DNA from: Plasmopara viticola | Taxonomy: Eukaryota > Oomycota > Peronosporomycetes > Peronosporales > Peronosporaceae | Assembly (NCBI GenBank): GCA_001695595.3 | Contig: MBPM02000007.1 | Location: 620,001 to 684,000, forward strand | DNA: 64,000 nucleotides | Direction: 5' to 3' | Shown: positions 1-12,210 of the stretch, in pieces | How the letters are laid out: each line of letters starts with the position of its first letter | Numbering within the stretch: the stretch's first letter is position 1 | Notes under the pieces: generated by a model | Databases searched by the model: none | What the model was told of the DNA's origin: nothing | The model's input: only the letters and a program-made list of their open reading frames with translations | Made by a program: the position numbers and the translations under genes

Positions 1-1490
1 GCAATGCTGCCTTGTTGCAGTCAATATAAACCAAATTGTAAACGTCGAGGGCACTGCCACATTTGTGGTCATCTCTCTTTCATCGATATGCCAAAGCTCG
101 AACCATCTTCAGCGCAATTAGATACAGTCGGCCCGTTTGCGTTCACTTGGAGGAAATCCAAGTTTTGATTTTTTAAGACATCAACTTTGAGCGACAAGTC
201 CCCCTGCGGACAGCATAGGATTTGTATCAATATCTAAATCACGTAAGAGGCAAAAGGAACATCTTCATTCTACACGTTTCATCTTGGAAAGGAAATATGC
301 TTGTAATCGAAATCTAGTTGGTCTTCGATCATCAGTATGCTATTTTTGGTCGTATACATGGCTACCAGTAGCATGGTGGCTTTGCGATAGGTATAACGTC
401 AAGAAGCAATATTAAAGTCAATTTTAACGCGTGGCATTTGTGTGGTTGTGCGAACCAGTACACTTAAATCGCCATGCGTCCATTAAGCCTAAAGCATCCA
501 TCAATCTCGCAGCTCTTCCCGACTAGTTCTGAGATGTGACTGGATGGAGAGGCTTAGTGAATGTGATTGTCCGTAGCGGTATTTAAGTCACCCATAACAA
601 TGCACACCGTCTGGCTCTTTGTCCAAAGTTAGAGGCAAAATGTACAGAAAGCGCAATTTTTCTACCACTTCTTAAAGGATCATCGCGTGCGTATAAAACA
701 TGTAATAACGCTGCTGGTGCGCCAAGCGTGGACTTAAGGTATAAACAACGATTGCGTAAGAATCCTTTGTGGAAGGATATTTTGTGGTCTTAGTGCCTTT
801 TGGAGGCAAAGTCTGAAAATTATATAAGTTTAAATTCATGTCTTTTACCAAAAATGGGACGTAAATCAGAAGCAACCCGCTCCTGATTCGGCCAGGTAAA
901 GATTGGGTTTAGTGGTTTGCAGTGAGTCTTCAATATCAAACTTTGTACCATGACAATGCGGTCAGTTAGGGTTTAGAGAGAAGCCGCTGGTAAGTATTAA
1001 ATTTGGCTGAGGTCAACCCAATTCCGGTTAGTACGACTCCAAGACTCTCTTGCGTTGAGGATTTGCCAAATCGGAGGGTCTGTTCATTATATGTTGTGGC
1101 ATAAAATCTCTGTCAAATTGCTAGGACGAACAAAAGCGCGCGACTGTCGCAAAGAAAGTCTCCATTGTGTCCATCCGCGCCAAGTAACGTAGGTTTGGGT
1201 TGCTTTAAAGAAAAAACGCGGAGTGGCGAGACGGTTTGGCGGCAATAGGGGCCCAATAAGCACTCGAACTTTGACTGGATCGCATATATGCTCGAGGCGA
1301 AGACCATCAGACACAAGTCGTTAATGGCGCTGTGTATAGCCTCAGCATGTGAATTTTTACTCTGAAACATGGTCGCAAAAAGTGAGCCACACTTATAGAG
1401 TCTATCTTGTAGCACGACCGTTTACGATTCTCTGAGTTTGTCAACCCGTCGCTTTTGATTGTCTCCGCGCTTATAGTCCGGTAGACTGCA
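1..1490. other. Gene-free stretch
   Basis: No reading frame here looks like a conserved protein. The longest frames (about 60-100 codons, several without ATG starts) overlap on both strands and lack recognisable domains. I see no RNA gene or intact repeat. Confidence 0.5.
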
Positions 1491-2190
1491 TGTCCTTTGA
1501 GCAATTGGCTGGGCTAGAGCCAATGAAGGCGTCGGAATTATGCTGGCTCCGTTTAAATTGCTGTCAAAACGTCTTCGTGTGGAGTCAGCTGTAATTTTCC
1601 TACTTGATAGATTCATTCGCGTTTTGTCACCGAAATTTGCTTTTCTTTGAGAGCCAATGAGTGTGCACTTTATAGAGCAAGCGCATCCTCTTCGTGTGGT
1701 AAAAAGTTTGACAAAGAAGTGACACCTAAGACGGTAGTCATTTCATTTTTGTCCTCATCGTGCTAAGGAGGCAGGGTCGAATCTCTTTCCTCATCTTGAA
1801 GGTCCTCGTAGCCGCTGAGAGAAATCGGAAACGTATGTCCTTTGAGCAACTGGCTAGTATGTATGGACTCGAGCTGACTAAATTGTCGGAAGTATGCTGG
1901 CTGCGTCTTAATTGCCGTCAAACCGTTCTCATGCTGACTGAATTTTTGTTCTTGATAGATTCATCCGCGTTCTGTCACTGAAGCTTGTTTTGCTTCGAGA
2001 GCCAATGAGTGTGCACTTTATAAAGCAGGCGCATCCTCTTTATGTGATAGAAATTTTGACAAAGCAGTGATGCCTAAGATGGTGGACATTCCATTTTTGT
2101 CTTCATCGTGCTAGATCAACATACGGAGACGGATTCAAATCAAAATTCGTGTCTTGAAGGTCCTCGTAGCCGCTGGGCGAAACCGGGAAC
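1491..2190. repeat. Diverged 345-bp tandem duplication
   Basis: Two head-to-tail units lie at about 1491-1835 and 1836-2190. Both open with TGTCCTTTGAGCAA. They share long blocks such as GAGCCAATGAGTGTGCACTT and GAAGGTCCTCGTAGCCGCTG in the same order, with many substitutions and small indels between them. Unit 2 contains a 73-codon frame that is broken by stops in unit 1, so no coding function is supported. The origin (old gene fragment or transposon piece) is unknown. Confidence 0.75.
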
Positions 2191-5100
2191 AAAAAACAAG
2201 ATAGTGTAAATCTTTGCGATCGATCACACTGTGTTGCGACTGCTGTACGAGCTTTCACTGAAGCACATCGACGACGTAATCAGCATGTTTGTTATGAACG
2301 TAAAGGGCTTAGACGTAGGTGCTAAATCGTCCATTTATATCAGGAGTCATCCATTTTCAGCAACCGGCTGGACTGGAACATCCAAAGAATTGATTTGTTC
2401 GTAATTACCGGTCATATTGGCATCATATGTGTTTGACGACCGGTGCGGTAGAGGTCGTAGCAAATGCGATTTTACGCGGTTCAAATTGAGCTGACGGTGG
2501 TGAAAAACATGGTTAATCCTCCAAGTCAAAATAGTTTACCATAGCGGCTCATTACTAGGCTCTATTAGAAAACCCGACACTGTTAAAGTACACAATGCAT
2601 CCACGAGCGTGTATCAGCGTAATTAGGACTGACCTCGCAATTCTTTGCACAAATCCTTTTATTACCTGATAGACACATGTAGAAGAGGGTCAGCCCCACG
2701 AACTAAAATTTGTCGTGCTTCAAAAACTTGTGGATTGTAATACCGACACCACCCACCGTAAGATGAAAGTTACACAATCGGAAAAGGACATCGTCGGACG
2801 TGCACACAAACGAGAATCTACGGCCATAGATACGTCCTTTCTATCATTCTAGACGCGTGCAGACGCAATAGAGTCACAACTAAACGTATATTTGCTCTTT
2901 GCAAGTGCTCCGCACCCTCGATGTGGGTGCGGACAAATATGACAAAGGTGAACAAAGCGGTTGGAATATACCCCAGGCTGGTCAACTTAGCTAGCGAGCC
3001 CAAAAAAGCATCCTGCCTACATTCAGCAGTTAGATGTGCGGCCGGGATACATATGCTCGTACAATTTTTAGTTGCAACTAGAGTAAGAAACATTTCAAGT
3101 GCAGCAAACTCGTGGTTTGTATTTGCTGAATTTTCGTCTTAAAACCTCTAAACTCATCTCAAATTAGGAGATGTGGGCAGCGCTAGCTTTTAAACGGCCG
3201 TTTGGTAGGCCCGTCTGAAAAGACTGACATTGCTGCCCTTTCCGGGCTGCGTTGTTGATAAGTGACGCACCCCAAAAAGGGCAGCAGAGCTAGAAATAAG
3301 AACCATTTCCATTAGTCATTCAGTACACTCCCACAACCTCCCAAATAAGCTTAAAGGCAAACTCGTGACCAGCGCGGCCAGTGAAGAGATAATCCTCACT
3401 ATAAGCTTTTCTTGGCTGATTAAAGGGAATGAGTTAGACTACGATCCGCAGCTAGTCTGTATATGCCGAAGTTTGCAATAAAAAAAGACACGAAAACCCA
3501 AAGTCTTTTGCAAAGAGAGACTAAGCCAGAGGTGGATGGCAGCAATAAGTACCGGCCGCAGTCGGATTTGGCGGTAGTGTCAGCACTCTGGGGGAGCTAG
3601 GTGCAAAGACGGTGAAGGCCTTGCGGCGGTCTACAGAATTCCATAAAGAGCTGCCGTCTGCGGCAGCAGCTGAAACTGTGCTCAAACAGCAAACAAGTAA
3701 AAAAAACTAGGTCACATTCTGGAAAATGTATACGCCAAGATGGGCGTGTAGTTGTTGCGCAGCAAAAGGGCTGTTCATCGCTCAAAAATGAAAATATCAG
3801 GTGCGAGTTTCTGTACACGCACGTTTACGAGACAATGCAAAATAAAATACCGTGGAAGACTCCAATGCGTTCAGATAAATTATGCGCCAACAATTGATTC
3901 CAGTCAAACCGAACAATGATGACTGGTGCACTACGAAACAGCCTCAAAAAAAGTAATATACGGCTCGATTGACAGCTAAAACGGCTGCAAACAGTCCAAG
4001 GGTCGGATTGAGATAAAAATTTCCTAAGCACGCGAACTTTTCTTGGCCTTGACACGGAAACGAAAACTGAATTCTGAGTATATAACCCCTTAGCGTATTA
4101 GCAGGATTTGGATATGGGTGCAGCCGCGCCATCCCGCGTAGCAGGGCTATGGGGAGTCACATTGTCACCCCATTCAAGCGTACAGCTTCTTTCACTTGAA
4201 CGCCTGAATAATCATGCGTCCGCAATAATTACAAAAAAACATTGCAAGCAATGATAATTTCACGACGTCTTTGAAACCCTCAAAACAGGGAAGACAAGCC
4301 TTACCAGGCGATAAGTGAAACAAAAGAAAACGCATTAGTGATGGATACATAGCCTTCCAGATGGGTAATTTAGTGTGGGTGACAAAGCTCTGTAAGCACA
4401 TGATACAATTATGCAAGACACAGTGTGTAAAACTGCTCTCACGGTGAGCAGCATACCATGGGTAACAAAAAAATTTGAGTGCATAGTATTTGACAGCAAG
4501 ACAGTAATTAGCATAGGATCACAGTTTGACCATCAAGTGCGGGCAAAATAGCTTTGCTGAAAGAGAATGAAGACGCGATCCAAAATTAACTACTAAGTGA
4601 CACAAGCGATCAAGGATAAGTGACAGCTCAACTAGTCGCTTAGGCACGGTAGGTGCGCTCCAATAAAAGGCACTATCAGAGACATCAGCGTTTTTTTAAT
4701 TTTAAGGACTCGAAACAATTAAGGTTTTTTATGGTTTTGGCTTAGTTAAAAGCCGAAAATATCTGAGCGTAATAACTTTAAGGGATAATTTGCAGCGAAA
4801 TTATCCCTTAAAGTTATTGTGAGATACTGCTGCCTCGATAGAGAAGTCTTAGGTCAATTTAATAGAAAACGAACGTTGTGATGTGGCTCAAAGACCTTGC
4901 AGATCTCAAAAATCATCAAAAAGATGCTGACGTGGCATCCATATACATTTCATCAAAGTTCCAGCAATATAGAAAGGTTTGGCACGAAGTACTGTATCAC
5001 CCCGCAAAAGCCACAAACACGAGAGCAGTGTATTTCATTTTATTCATATCTTCTTCGCCAAAAAAGAAAAATTGAATTCTAGTGGGAGTCTCAATCGCCG

Positions 5101-5436
5101 CACTTGCCACCCTCTTTCTGTGCTTGCAAACCAAACGAGGCGAGTGGCCTAAACAAACTGAACAATGCAGTGGTTTCTGGAAAAGTGACCATTCCATAAG
5201 AGTACATACCGCTTAACAACATGTCCGGTGCACTTTGCGTGGTGCTACTATCGATTCCAAATGATAGAGGCGGAAATGCACGGCGGTTGGAATGCTTAGC
5301 GCTATGCTAGAGAGTAATTCGTAAGGCCACAAGGGCTGTCAAACGCACCTGGCAACTTTTACTAATCAGTTGCTCAATTGTTTCGACCATTTTGGGCTTT
5401 TGCCAAGGCATATTTCGATAACGTATTATTCCGTAA
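2191..5436. other. Gene-free stretch with hairpins
   Basis: No supportable gene. It contains a 10-bp stem pairing 3232-3241 (GCTGCCCTTT) with 3276-3285, and the stronger perfect hairpin at 4771-4818 listed separately. The short frames on both strands have no recognisable motifs. Confidence 0.45.
4771..4818. repeat. Perfect inverted repeat, 21-bp arms, 6-nt loop
   Basis: The left arm 4771-4791 (starts AATAACTTTAAGGG) is the exact reverse complement of the right arm 4798-4818, around the loop GCAGCG. The arms are A/T-rich and there is no adjacent gene. It could be a collapsed transposon terminal repeat, a foldback element or a small-RNA precursor; nothing here decides which. Confidence 0.85.
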
Positions 5437-5763
5437 TTGGTCTATAAGAATTCAGTCAGCTATAGAGTACGTATCGGTAAAATTTCGAATAATCTATTTG
5501 ACCTCGACCCTTTGAGGTCATACTTTCTTGAGGACACTAATAAGTTTGCTCATGTGTCACAAAGTATGACGAAAGTCTTGTCGCTCTCCGCAGAATGTGA
5601 CGTCAACGTTGTGTACAGGCCCAATAAATTTGACGTGCTTTTTGACGTGCTTTGGCGCATGCCAAAATATGAGCTGGGCCCTATTGGCAAGCGAATCAGT
5701 CCGGTATATCTTGTATTAATATACGCAATCGTTTGCCGCAGGCAGACTGCTAAAGCTTTATAA
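5437..5763 (+). pseudogene. Ty3/gypsy polyprotein relic (end of RNase H domain)
   Basis: A 108-codon open frame reads like the end of the RT/RNase H region of a chromovirus-type Ty3/gypsy element. It has a block resembling SPHLSQRM-W-SFFAEY (here HVSQSMTKVLSLSAEC), then VVYRPNKFDVLFDVLWRMPKYE, the counterpart of the usual YKPGK-N-ADALSRRPDYE. The usual TDH and ADALSR residues are lost (here EDTN and FDVLWR), there is no ATG start, and no flanking reverse transcriptase, integrase or LTR can be read. I infer an old, inactive fragment. The family assignment is reasonably firm because the motif order and spacing are kept. Confidence 0.65.
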
Positions 5764-8700
5764 AGACTCCTCGTCAGCAATCGCACTTATACTACTGTGA
5801 CAAAAGACTGATCCAGCACATTTAGCCTGAGTTGTTGCTCCAATTGCCAGAGACTTAATAGTACATTTCACTTCTTAAGGCCACCATAAACCATCGTGTG
5901 AGACCATTTGAACTCATGAAAGCCTAACCGGTTGTTACAATATATAGATGGGTTTACATGTACAGTTGAATGGCGAAGCAGGTAAGGGCCCGTGAGGTGT
6001 TAGACCCGCGGCTAACTCGTCGGCTCTCCTAAGCTGCCGACACGCACCGGTGGAGTGTTGGAAGCTCATGAGCCACGACTACTTTCTTGTTTTTGGAACT
6101 TAGTGGAGGCACTGACCAAAGGCCATCTAAAAAAGATGGCTCGCTTTTTACCTTTCGAGAAGACCCAATCTCTACAACTGCGTTTGATTGAACGCTGAAG
6201 CGATTAAAGATAGTTGATGTCTACAGCAGACCACACATAGTCAGATTTTCAAGGAAAAAGGGTCGACTGGGTTTTAAAGTCGCTTTACGCAGGATGTATA
6301 TCATAGCGTCACATCAATGGGCCAATAAATATTGATGGCTGAGTCTGCACCAAACAAAGCAGCCCATGGACATACAAGCTTTAGGCACCAAAAACCTGGC
6401 TGGAACACTTTCGAGTTACGCTAACCCTTTAGACGGCCCAACGTATCGATTTAAATGTAGAGGTGATTCGCAATCCATTTTCGCCCCGGTCTTTCATTTG
6501 ATAGGAAATTCGACACGATATTAACTATCCGACTTTGCAAAAGTTGGTCGAATATGATCGGCAGATGCGACTGAGTCTTTTCGAGAAAGCCCACCAAATT
6601 CGTCGAATAATATACGAGTGGAAAAAATAAGAATTCCGCATGGAATGTAATATAATGTTATTCAGTACTAGAATGCTACTACTGAAAAGAATGAAATTGC
6701 TATTTTCAAATATACTAGTGAATCATTTATTGGACATTTTGAGATTCTGTAAGGGCATGGGTTGGTGTACTTCGTCGACCTTCTAGAGACGATATCAGCG
6801 CATCTAGCAATGTGTGTAGGGTGCATTCTAATTCTTAGGAGCTAGAACTTCATGTAAAGCTTGAGATGCCCCAGAATCTATTTTCAAGTCGCTCTCCTCA
6901 CTCGGCCTTGCTAGTAGTAAATGAGCGGTGGCTACGCGACGGCTGAGTACTCTAGCCATCATCATGTTCAGTGTAGGACCAAGGAGCACAATTGACCTGA
7001 ATCTATTTGCGTTAAGTGGTCGGCCGAGGTTAAAATTAAGCAACCCTATTGACACACTGTTGAGACCACAAGCCTAAGCGTGCAATGGTCGAGTTGCCTG
7101 TAAGACGTGGCCACGCAACTCCGTATCTACCTTAAGGACCACACGGATTCGTCGTCTCTCTGAAAAAGCTGCTGCCTGACCACCGCAATCAACCCCATAG
7201 ACAAATGATTCGCGCGGATGCTTGACGTTGTTTTCCTCATAAAGATGAAGCGTGAGCTGTTTCGTTCGACGCTCCTTGAGTCACAAATCCAGTGTCACTT
7301 CCATTGAAGCACATTGTTAGGTGAATTGTTTAACTCGCTTCTCGAACAGGTCGAAACAATTTCGACAGCTTTGTTGAGTCTGCTTGTAGGTCATTTTAAT
7401 TAAAAACGATGCTTTACAAGTAAGTCCTCATGTTTCGGTCACACGTTGAAAAAAGGTGGGAGTATCTTTCCGCGCGCACTCAATAATTACGTTCCCATCT
7501 CCTGGCTTGGCGTTAATATCGGAGATGAGTCGTCTCTACCTTACCTCTCTTAGCCATAAAACGTGAAGTCTTTCGTCCAAGGTCGGATCTGTCACACAGC
7601 TAATTCTTTGATTAAATCGTAAGAGCAACATATTCCCATGCTTCCCTTGTCGTCACGCTTTTTGTAACATCGAGCGCAGTCTAGAAGCATGGCACTAGAA
7701 ACACACGCATAGCCATTGTAAGGCTACATTAGAGCATTGACTGCATCGAAACAAAGTTTTTTTTCGATTCTTGCAAGGCTACCCTCTCGACCCCTCGCAG
7801 TACAAGGAGTAAATAGACGCGCATATCGGCTCGATGGCCTGCATTGCTCTCTTTCGACTTTGTCGATAAAGTAAGTAGACCTCGACAAAATTGTGCCTTG
7901 CGGCGTTACTAATAGGTGAACGATTCACATAACCTGCGATGGTAACTTCAGCCACTGGACTTACTTAGGATATACACCAAGCGTTTTCGTCCTCAGTCTC
8001 ACAATATTATTTTAAGTGGCCTCACCACTAAGAGAATCTCAAATCGTGTCTTCTCTTGGAAATTAAGGGCTTACCCGCTCTTCGAGCTGAGGTCTTTCAC
8101 ATGGGCCATTGTTCGACGTCAAGTCTTACACCATTTGAGGCGTACTGTTAGGCGGTGATCTTGTCGTTACCTTGAGCAGTCCAATCGGCCTTGGCGAGAA
8201 GCGAACCAGGACTGCGTTCTTATAGGTGTTGCCACTGCTCTCTTTGTCATTTTCATGGCTTATAAAAGAGATGCTTGCGATCTAGCGACCAAGGTAAAAG
8301 AATGGGCGCGCAATTTTTTTGCGGGGGTATAAGGATCGTCCGAAGCCTTCCTTTCAAAAGCAAATCTCGACGGGTAAACGTTCGAATGTTCACCGCTCAC
8401 AGCAAAAAGCACTCTTTGCTGCTAGTGCAGGCTTTTTTATCGACATAGCCTTAAACAAAGTGGCCATTTGGTGCAGGGACATCTTTAGATGTCGTAACAG
8501 CCTAAGCGCAAACCATGCCATCGCCAGCATGCAGCAAATGCTGATTCGTATAAATATTTATAAGTGGTAAAAGCACCATACCGCGTTTCAAAGTCTTGTC
8601 TTTGAAGCCATTAGTGTCGATATGCGGCACTTCATTGTCCGATACGTTGACCAACCCTATCCAGTGTGCACATCAATAGCACTTCAGCTACCTAGCAAAG

Positions 8701-9531
8701 GCGGGTATATGACTTATCAGTGGTGGCAGAGCGGGTGGAGCCCAATCTCTGATACGTGGCGAAGTAACCACACGATATTTTAAGCTCGACTTCAGGTTCA
8801 AGACCAGAGGGTGTTCGACACTATTTAAGTCGAGGAACTTTATTGACCGAAATATTTAGAGATATGACGCTTGTTCTTGTCGCCAAGCAGGTAACGACAA
8901 TGCGCTCAAAACATCAGCATATGCTTAGCGACAGCGTAGCGTCGAACCTTAATAATCAGCGTTCGCAAATTGAGATCCATGCTAGCCCTGAATGCCGATT
9001 AGAAGCTATATCGCATCCGATTAAGGCCTACTGGGCGTTGTCGTTTCCACAAGATATACATAATGACAAAATGGTGATGGGAGTAAGGCTCCTAGACAAA
9101 CCGGCGAGCTTGGCGCAGAAAGCACCGCGACCGCAAACGGCGGGTTAAACGGCAGAGGAAGCATTGGAAAATGACTCGCAGCCCGGGTCTGACTTCCTTC
9201 TCATCAGCATAATTCGGATTTATGGATACAGAACCAGTTGATGGTCCATGACCCTACAAGTGCCCTTACCCAACACTTCTTGCAAGATGGCCAAAGCTGA
9301 CAGCAGTTTGCACCCCTTCGGGACCAAGTAAGACTGTCAGCTTATTAAATTTGTATTGCATGCTCCAAATTGTACGTCAACAAACGTTCAAGTGAAGATT
9401 GACTATAAGTATACAAATGAGCAGCGAGGTACTAATTGACTACAATTGTTACCAAGTGCAGGAAGTCTATTCACTTTACGGATAAAGCAAGTACGAGTAT
9501 TGCAATGACTTCAAGAGTTAATAATAGACTT
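5764..9531. other. Gene-free stretch
   Basis: No protein I can recognise and no structural RNA. The longest frame, at 8843-9148 (+), is 101 codons, starts with TTG and has no identifiable domain. The stretch may hold further decayed transposon sequence downstream of the gypsy relic, but I could not place any motif. Confidence 0.45.
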
Positions 9532-9875
9532 TACGTAATCACTTGTGTGTATTACGTTAACGCGTTGCCAAGTTATGCACGTGCTAGGCTCAGTCTGGCT
9601 AGTCCACGGCACAGAGTGGTGTCCGCATACGTCGGGTCTCGTTCGGCGGGCAGTGCAGCCAGCACCAAGGTCGTGAGGGTCTCCCATTAGTTTGCTTATC
9701 TCTGACTTGGTAAGAGCCCAGGTGGCGCCCGGTGCTGGAGACCGTCGCGTCGAGGGTGAGACTCGTTAGAGACCTGCAGATGCCCGAGAGCACCTGCCCG
9801 AAGCGCGCGAGCATTTAGCCCCCGCGCTTGGAAGGAGGGCGTCATCCCAACCTTTTCCAAGATACGTAATCACTA
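9532..9875 (-). mobile_element. 309-bp LINE-derived non-autonomous retroposon, copy 1
   Basis: The element body is 9551-9859 on the minus strand. It opens with GGAAAAGGTTGGG-TGACGCCC and ends with GGCAACGCG-TAACGTAAT. The 5' part (about 140 bp) matches the 5' end of the longer LINE copy at 28441. It then joins directly to a stretch beginning CTGGGCTCTTACCAAG (29050 in the longer copy), and a second jump leads to the LINE 3' end. A perfect 12-bp target duplication TACGTAATCACT flanks it at 9532-9543 and 9864-9875. A target duplication of this length plus a 3' end with a short simple tail indicates target-primed reverse transcription in trans. Confidence 0.85.
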
Positions 9876-9908
9876 TACATTAAAAATGTGAATTGAACTT
9901 TGTTTAGA

Positions 9909-11038
9909 TTATAGATAGGGATTTGAAACGCAGCCACCACCCCTTAAGTATAATTTAATTGATTGGCTTCTATGGCTTCTGATTGGCTTAAATTCTCGGT
10001 CGAATACCAATTCCCAGATATCACACCCGTTGTACATGCATCCATCATCAGAATAAGTACATATGGAACAATCTTTCGTTGCCACTATTAACTCACTTGA
10101 GATGCTGCGAACGATAGAAAAAAACAAGAGAGGTGTCCTACCTGCCAAGTGCAGCTAAGATGCCGGCGCAATCACGTCCAGTACTCATGCCTGATGGAGA
10201 TGCGTTAAGACTGTAGCTTCGCTATCGAAAATTTCAGGTCAAAATACGCACGTTGCTCAAGAAAATGGACGCGAGTGAGTCAGCAGCAGGAGCTTACAAC
10301 CAAAGCCTCAAGCCGTGTCGTTGCCAGATCCACCGTAGCACTCGCAACCGCTCTTCAGAATAAAGACAATAGTCTTGATCAGTCTGAATATGCGGCAGTG
10401 CGTCTTAAATCCGAGTGGATGGATAGAGGAACAGTGACTCAGGACTGGACAAGGCTTCGGCAGGACACGCGACAATTCCTGTTGGACAGTGTAGTCGAGA
10501 GTGATAGGTGACTGACACGTCAACATGGGTTTGTGATTGTTATGGAGCCAACGAGGTTGTTGTCATCCATTGAGCAATGTTGTGTTACGAGAGCGAGGTC
10601 GCTGATGACGCAATGCTCATATCGATTGCAGTCAAGTCTACAAAAACAATTGACCGACATGAGGCTCGCAGCACGAGACATTTTCTTTACCTCTCGTGCT
10701 GGTACGGACGTGAGTCTACGAAGCAGACCTTCATCGTCAGTGGACAGACACTTGCGTAATCTCCTTACAAGAATGACAACGACGAGTTTAACAAAACTTG
10801 AGCAAGTGGCGCACATCGTTAAGAGCTTCCAGTTGGACATGGTCATGCCAGCAGTTCGATGTCTGGGGTGGCTGCTGACAAAGACGTGTTGTTTTCCTTT
10901 TAATGGTCTTTACGTCGACGTGTCGTGTACTCGGAGCGTCGATGACAAATTAACCGTCCAGCCGATCAGAAACCATTTGAGCCAATTGATTTATATATTT
11001 GGAGGGGTTGATGGCTACGTATCAAATCCTTATAGATA
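9909..11038. mobile_element. Non-autonomous Mutator-like DNA element, about 1.1 kb
   Basis: The same 9-bp word TTATAGATA lies at 9909-9917 and 11030-11038. Immediately inside are long imperfect terminal inverted repeats of roughly 70 bp. The left one starts GGGATTTGAAACGCAGCCAC at 9918; the right one, read on the minus strand from 11029, starts GGATTTGATACGTAGCCATC. An 8-9 bp duplication with long terminal repeats is the pattern of Mutator-like elements; hAT and P elements also make 8-bp duplications but have short repeats. Interior frames (10275-10511 and 10533-11039, both starting GTG) show no transposase motif I know, so I call it non-autonomous. The one-base uncertainty at the repeat edge means the duplication may be 8 bp. 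Confidence 0.7.
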
Positions 11039-11637
11039 AAAAGTAGATATTTAACAGTGCAAACATGAATCCTGTGTCTCAGTCATAAAAGGTTTGTACA
11101 ACGTGACTGTCGCTAATCATCATTCAGGTAGTGAACACATTCTGCTATATATTTCCTGTATGCTGAATTGATAGTGTTTTTCCCGATCTGCGTTGGTAAA
11201 CACTGCGGCTAGCTCTTGCAAAAAAGCAGGCAATACAAAATTCATGATCTACTAATTGGACAAATTGAAAGTCACTGAATATCATATGTTCTTGTTTGTA
11301 CTATGACGAAACTTTGCAAAATTTTAAAGTGTATCCATAGATTTCCGATTTATTATTCTCGGCTATGAGTCTAGTCTATGGGTCTTTTTATATGCACTAA
11401 TTATACCTCTCTAGGATTGTAGGGAGCAAAAAATCTCTTTAATATCGAAAGGCTAGGTCGTCGCAAAAGTCGAGTTGTCAAAGCGACACAACCCCGCCCG
11501 TACTACATCACTTCTTGAGACCACTTGTCCTTGATAGTACCTCACTACGCAAACCTGAATAGGGTGTTTATCTTGCACTAGCTCTCACCATGAGCCTCGT
11601 AAATTACATCCGATGAGAAAGGAAAATATCCTACAAT
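11039..11637. other. A/T-rich stretch without genes
   Basis: Between the Mutator-like element and the next 309-bp retroposon copy I see only A/T-rich sequence with no open frame of note, no repeat and no RNA structure. Confidence 0.4.
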
Positions 11638-11983
11638 AATGATCGAACAGCTACGGAAAAGGTTGGGGTGACGCCCTCCTTCCAAGCGCGGGGGCTAAAT
11701 GCTCGCGCGCTTCGGGCAGGTATTCTCGGGCATCTGCAGGTCTCTAACGAGTCTCACCCTCGACGCGACGGTCTCCAGCACCGAGGCGCCACCTGGGCTC
11801 TTACCAAGTCAGAGCTAAACAAAATAATGAAAGACCCTCACGACCTCGGTGCTGGCTGCACTGCCCGCCGAACGAGACCCGACGTATGAGGACACCACTC
11901 TATGCCGTGGACTATCCAGACTGAGCCTAGCACGTGCATAACTTGGCAACGCGATAACGTAATACAACAACAATGATCAAACA
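11638..11983 (+). mobile_element. 309-bp LINE-derived non-autonomous retroposon, copy 2
   Basis: Element body 11655-11963, plus strand, with the same 5' start, the same two internal deletion joints and the same 3' end as the copies at 9551-9859 and 49992-50300. The flanks carry a 12-bp target duplication with one mismatch: AATGATCGAACA at 11638-11649 and AATGATCAAACA at 11972-11983. The 3' end runs into a short A/C-rich tail (ACAACAAC). Its frame at 11668-11889 is a chance translation of fused LINE pieces and not a gene. Confidence 0.85.
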
Positions 11984-12210
11984 CGCAGGAAAGATGGGCT
12001 TAGGCAGCCAACTTTGTTCCGATGGCATTTCGAATAAAAAGGAATAGAATGTGTGCGTTACACAAGAAATAACTAAAACGCCGAATAATGGTCCTTCAAC
12101 GCCGAGTCCGACTTTGTAAGTTTTCTAGTGTCCTCGAAACTGCTGTCCAAGGTGCGTGCTCGACCCTTAAGCCATTGCACTTCTTTGTGAACCGGTAAGG
12201 TTTCTGCGTA

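Noticed and set aside
10533..11039. 168-codon frame as a transposase gene of the Mutator-like element
   Set aside because: It starts with GTG, runs into the terminal repeat, and shows no DDE, MULE or zinc-finger motif.
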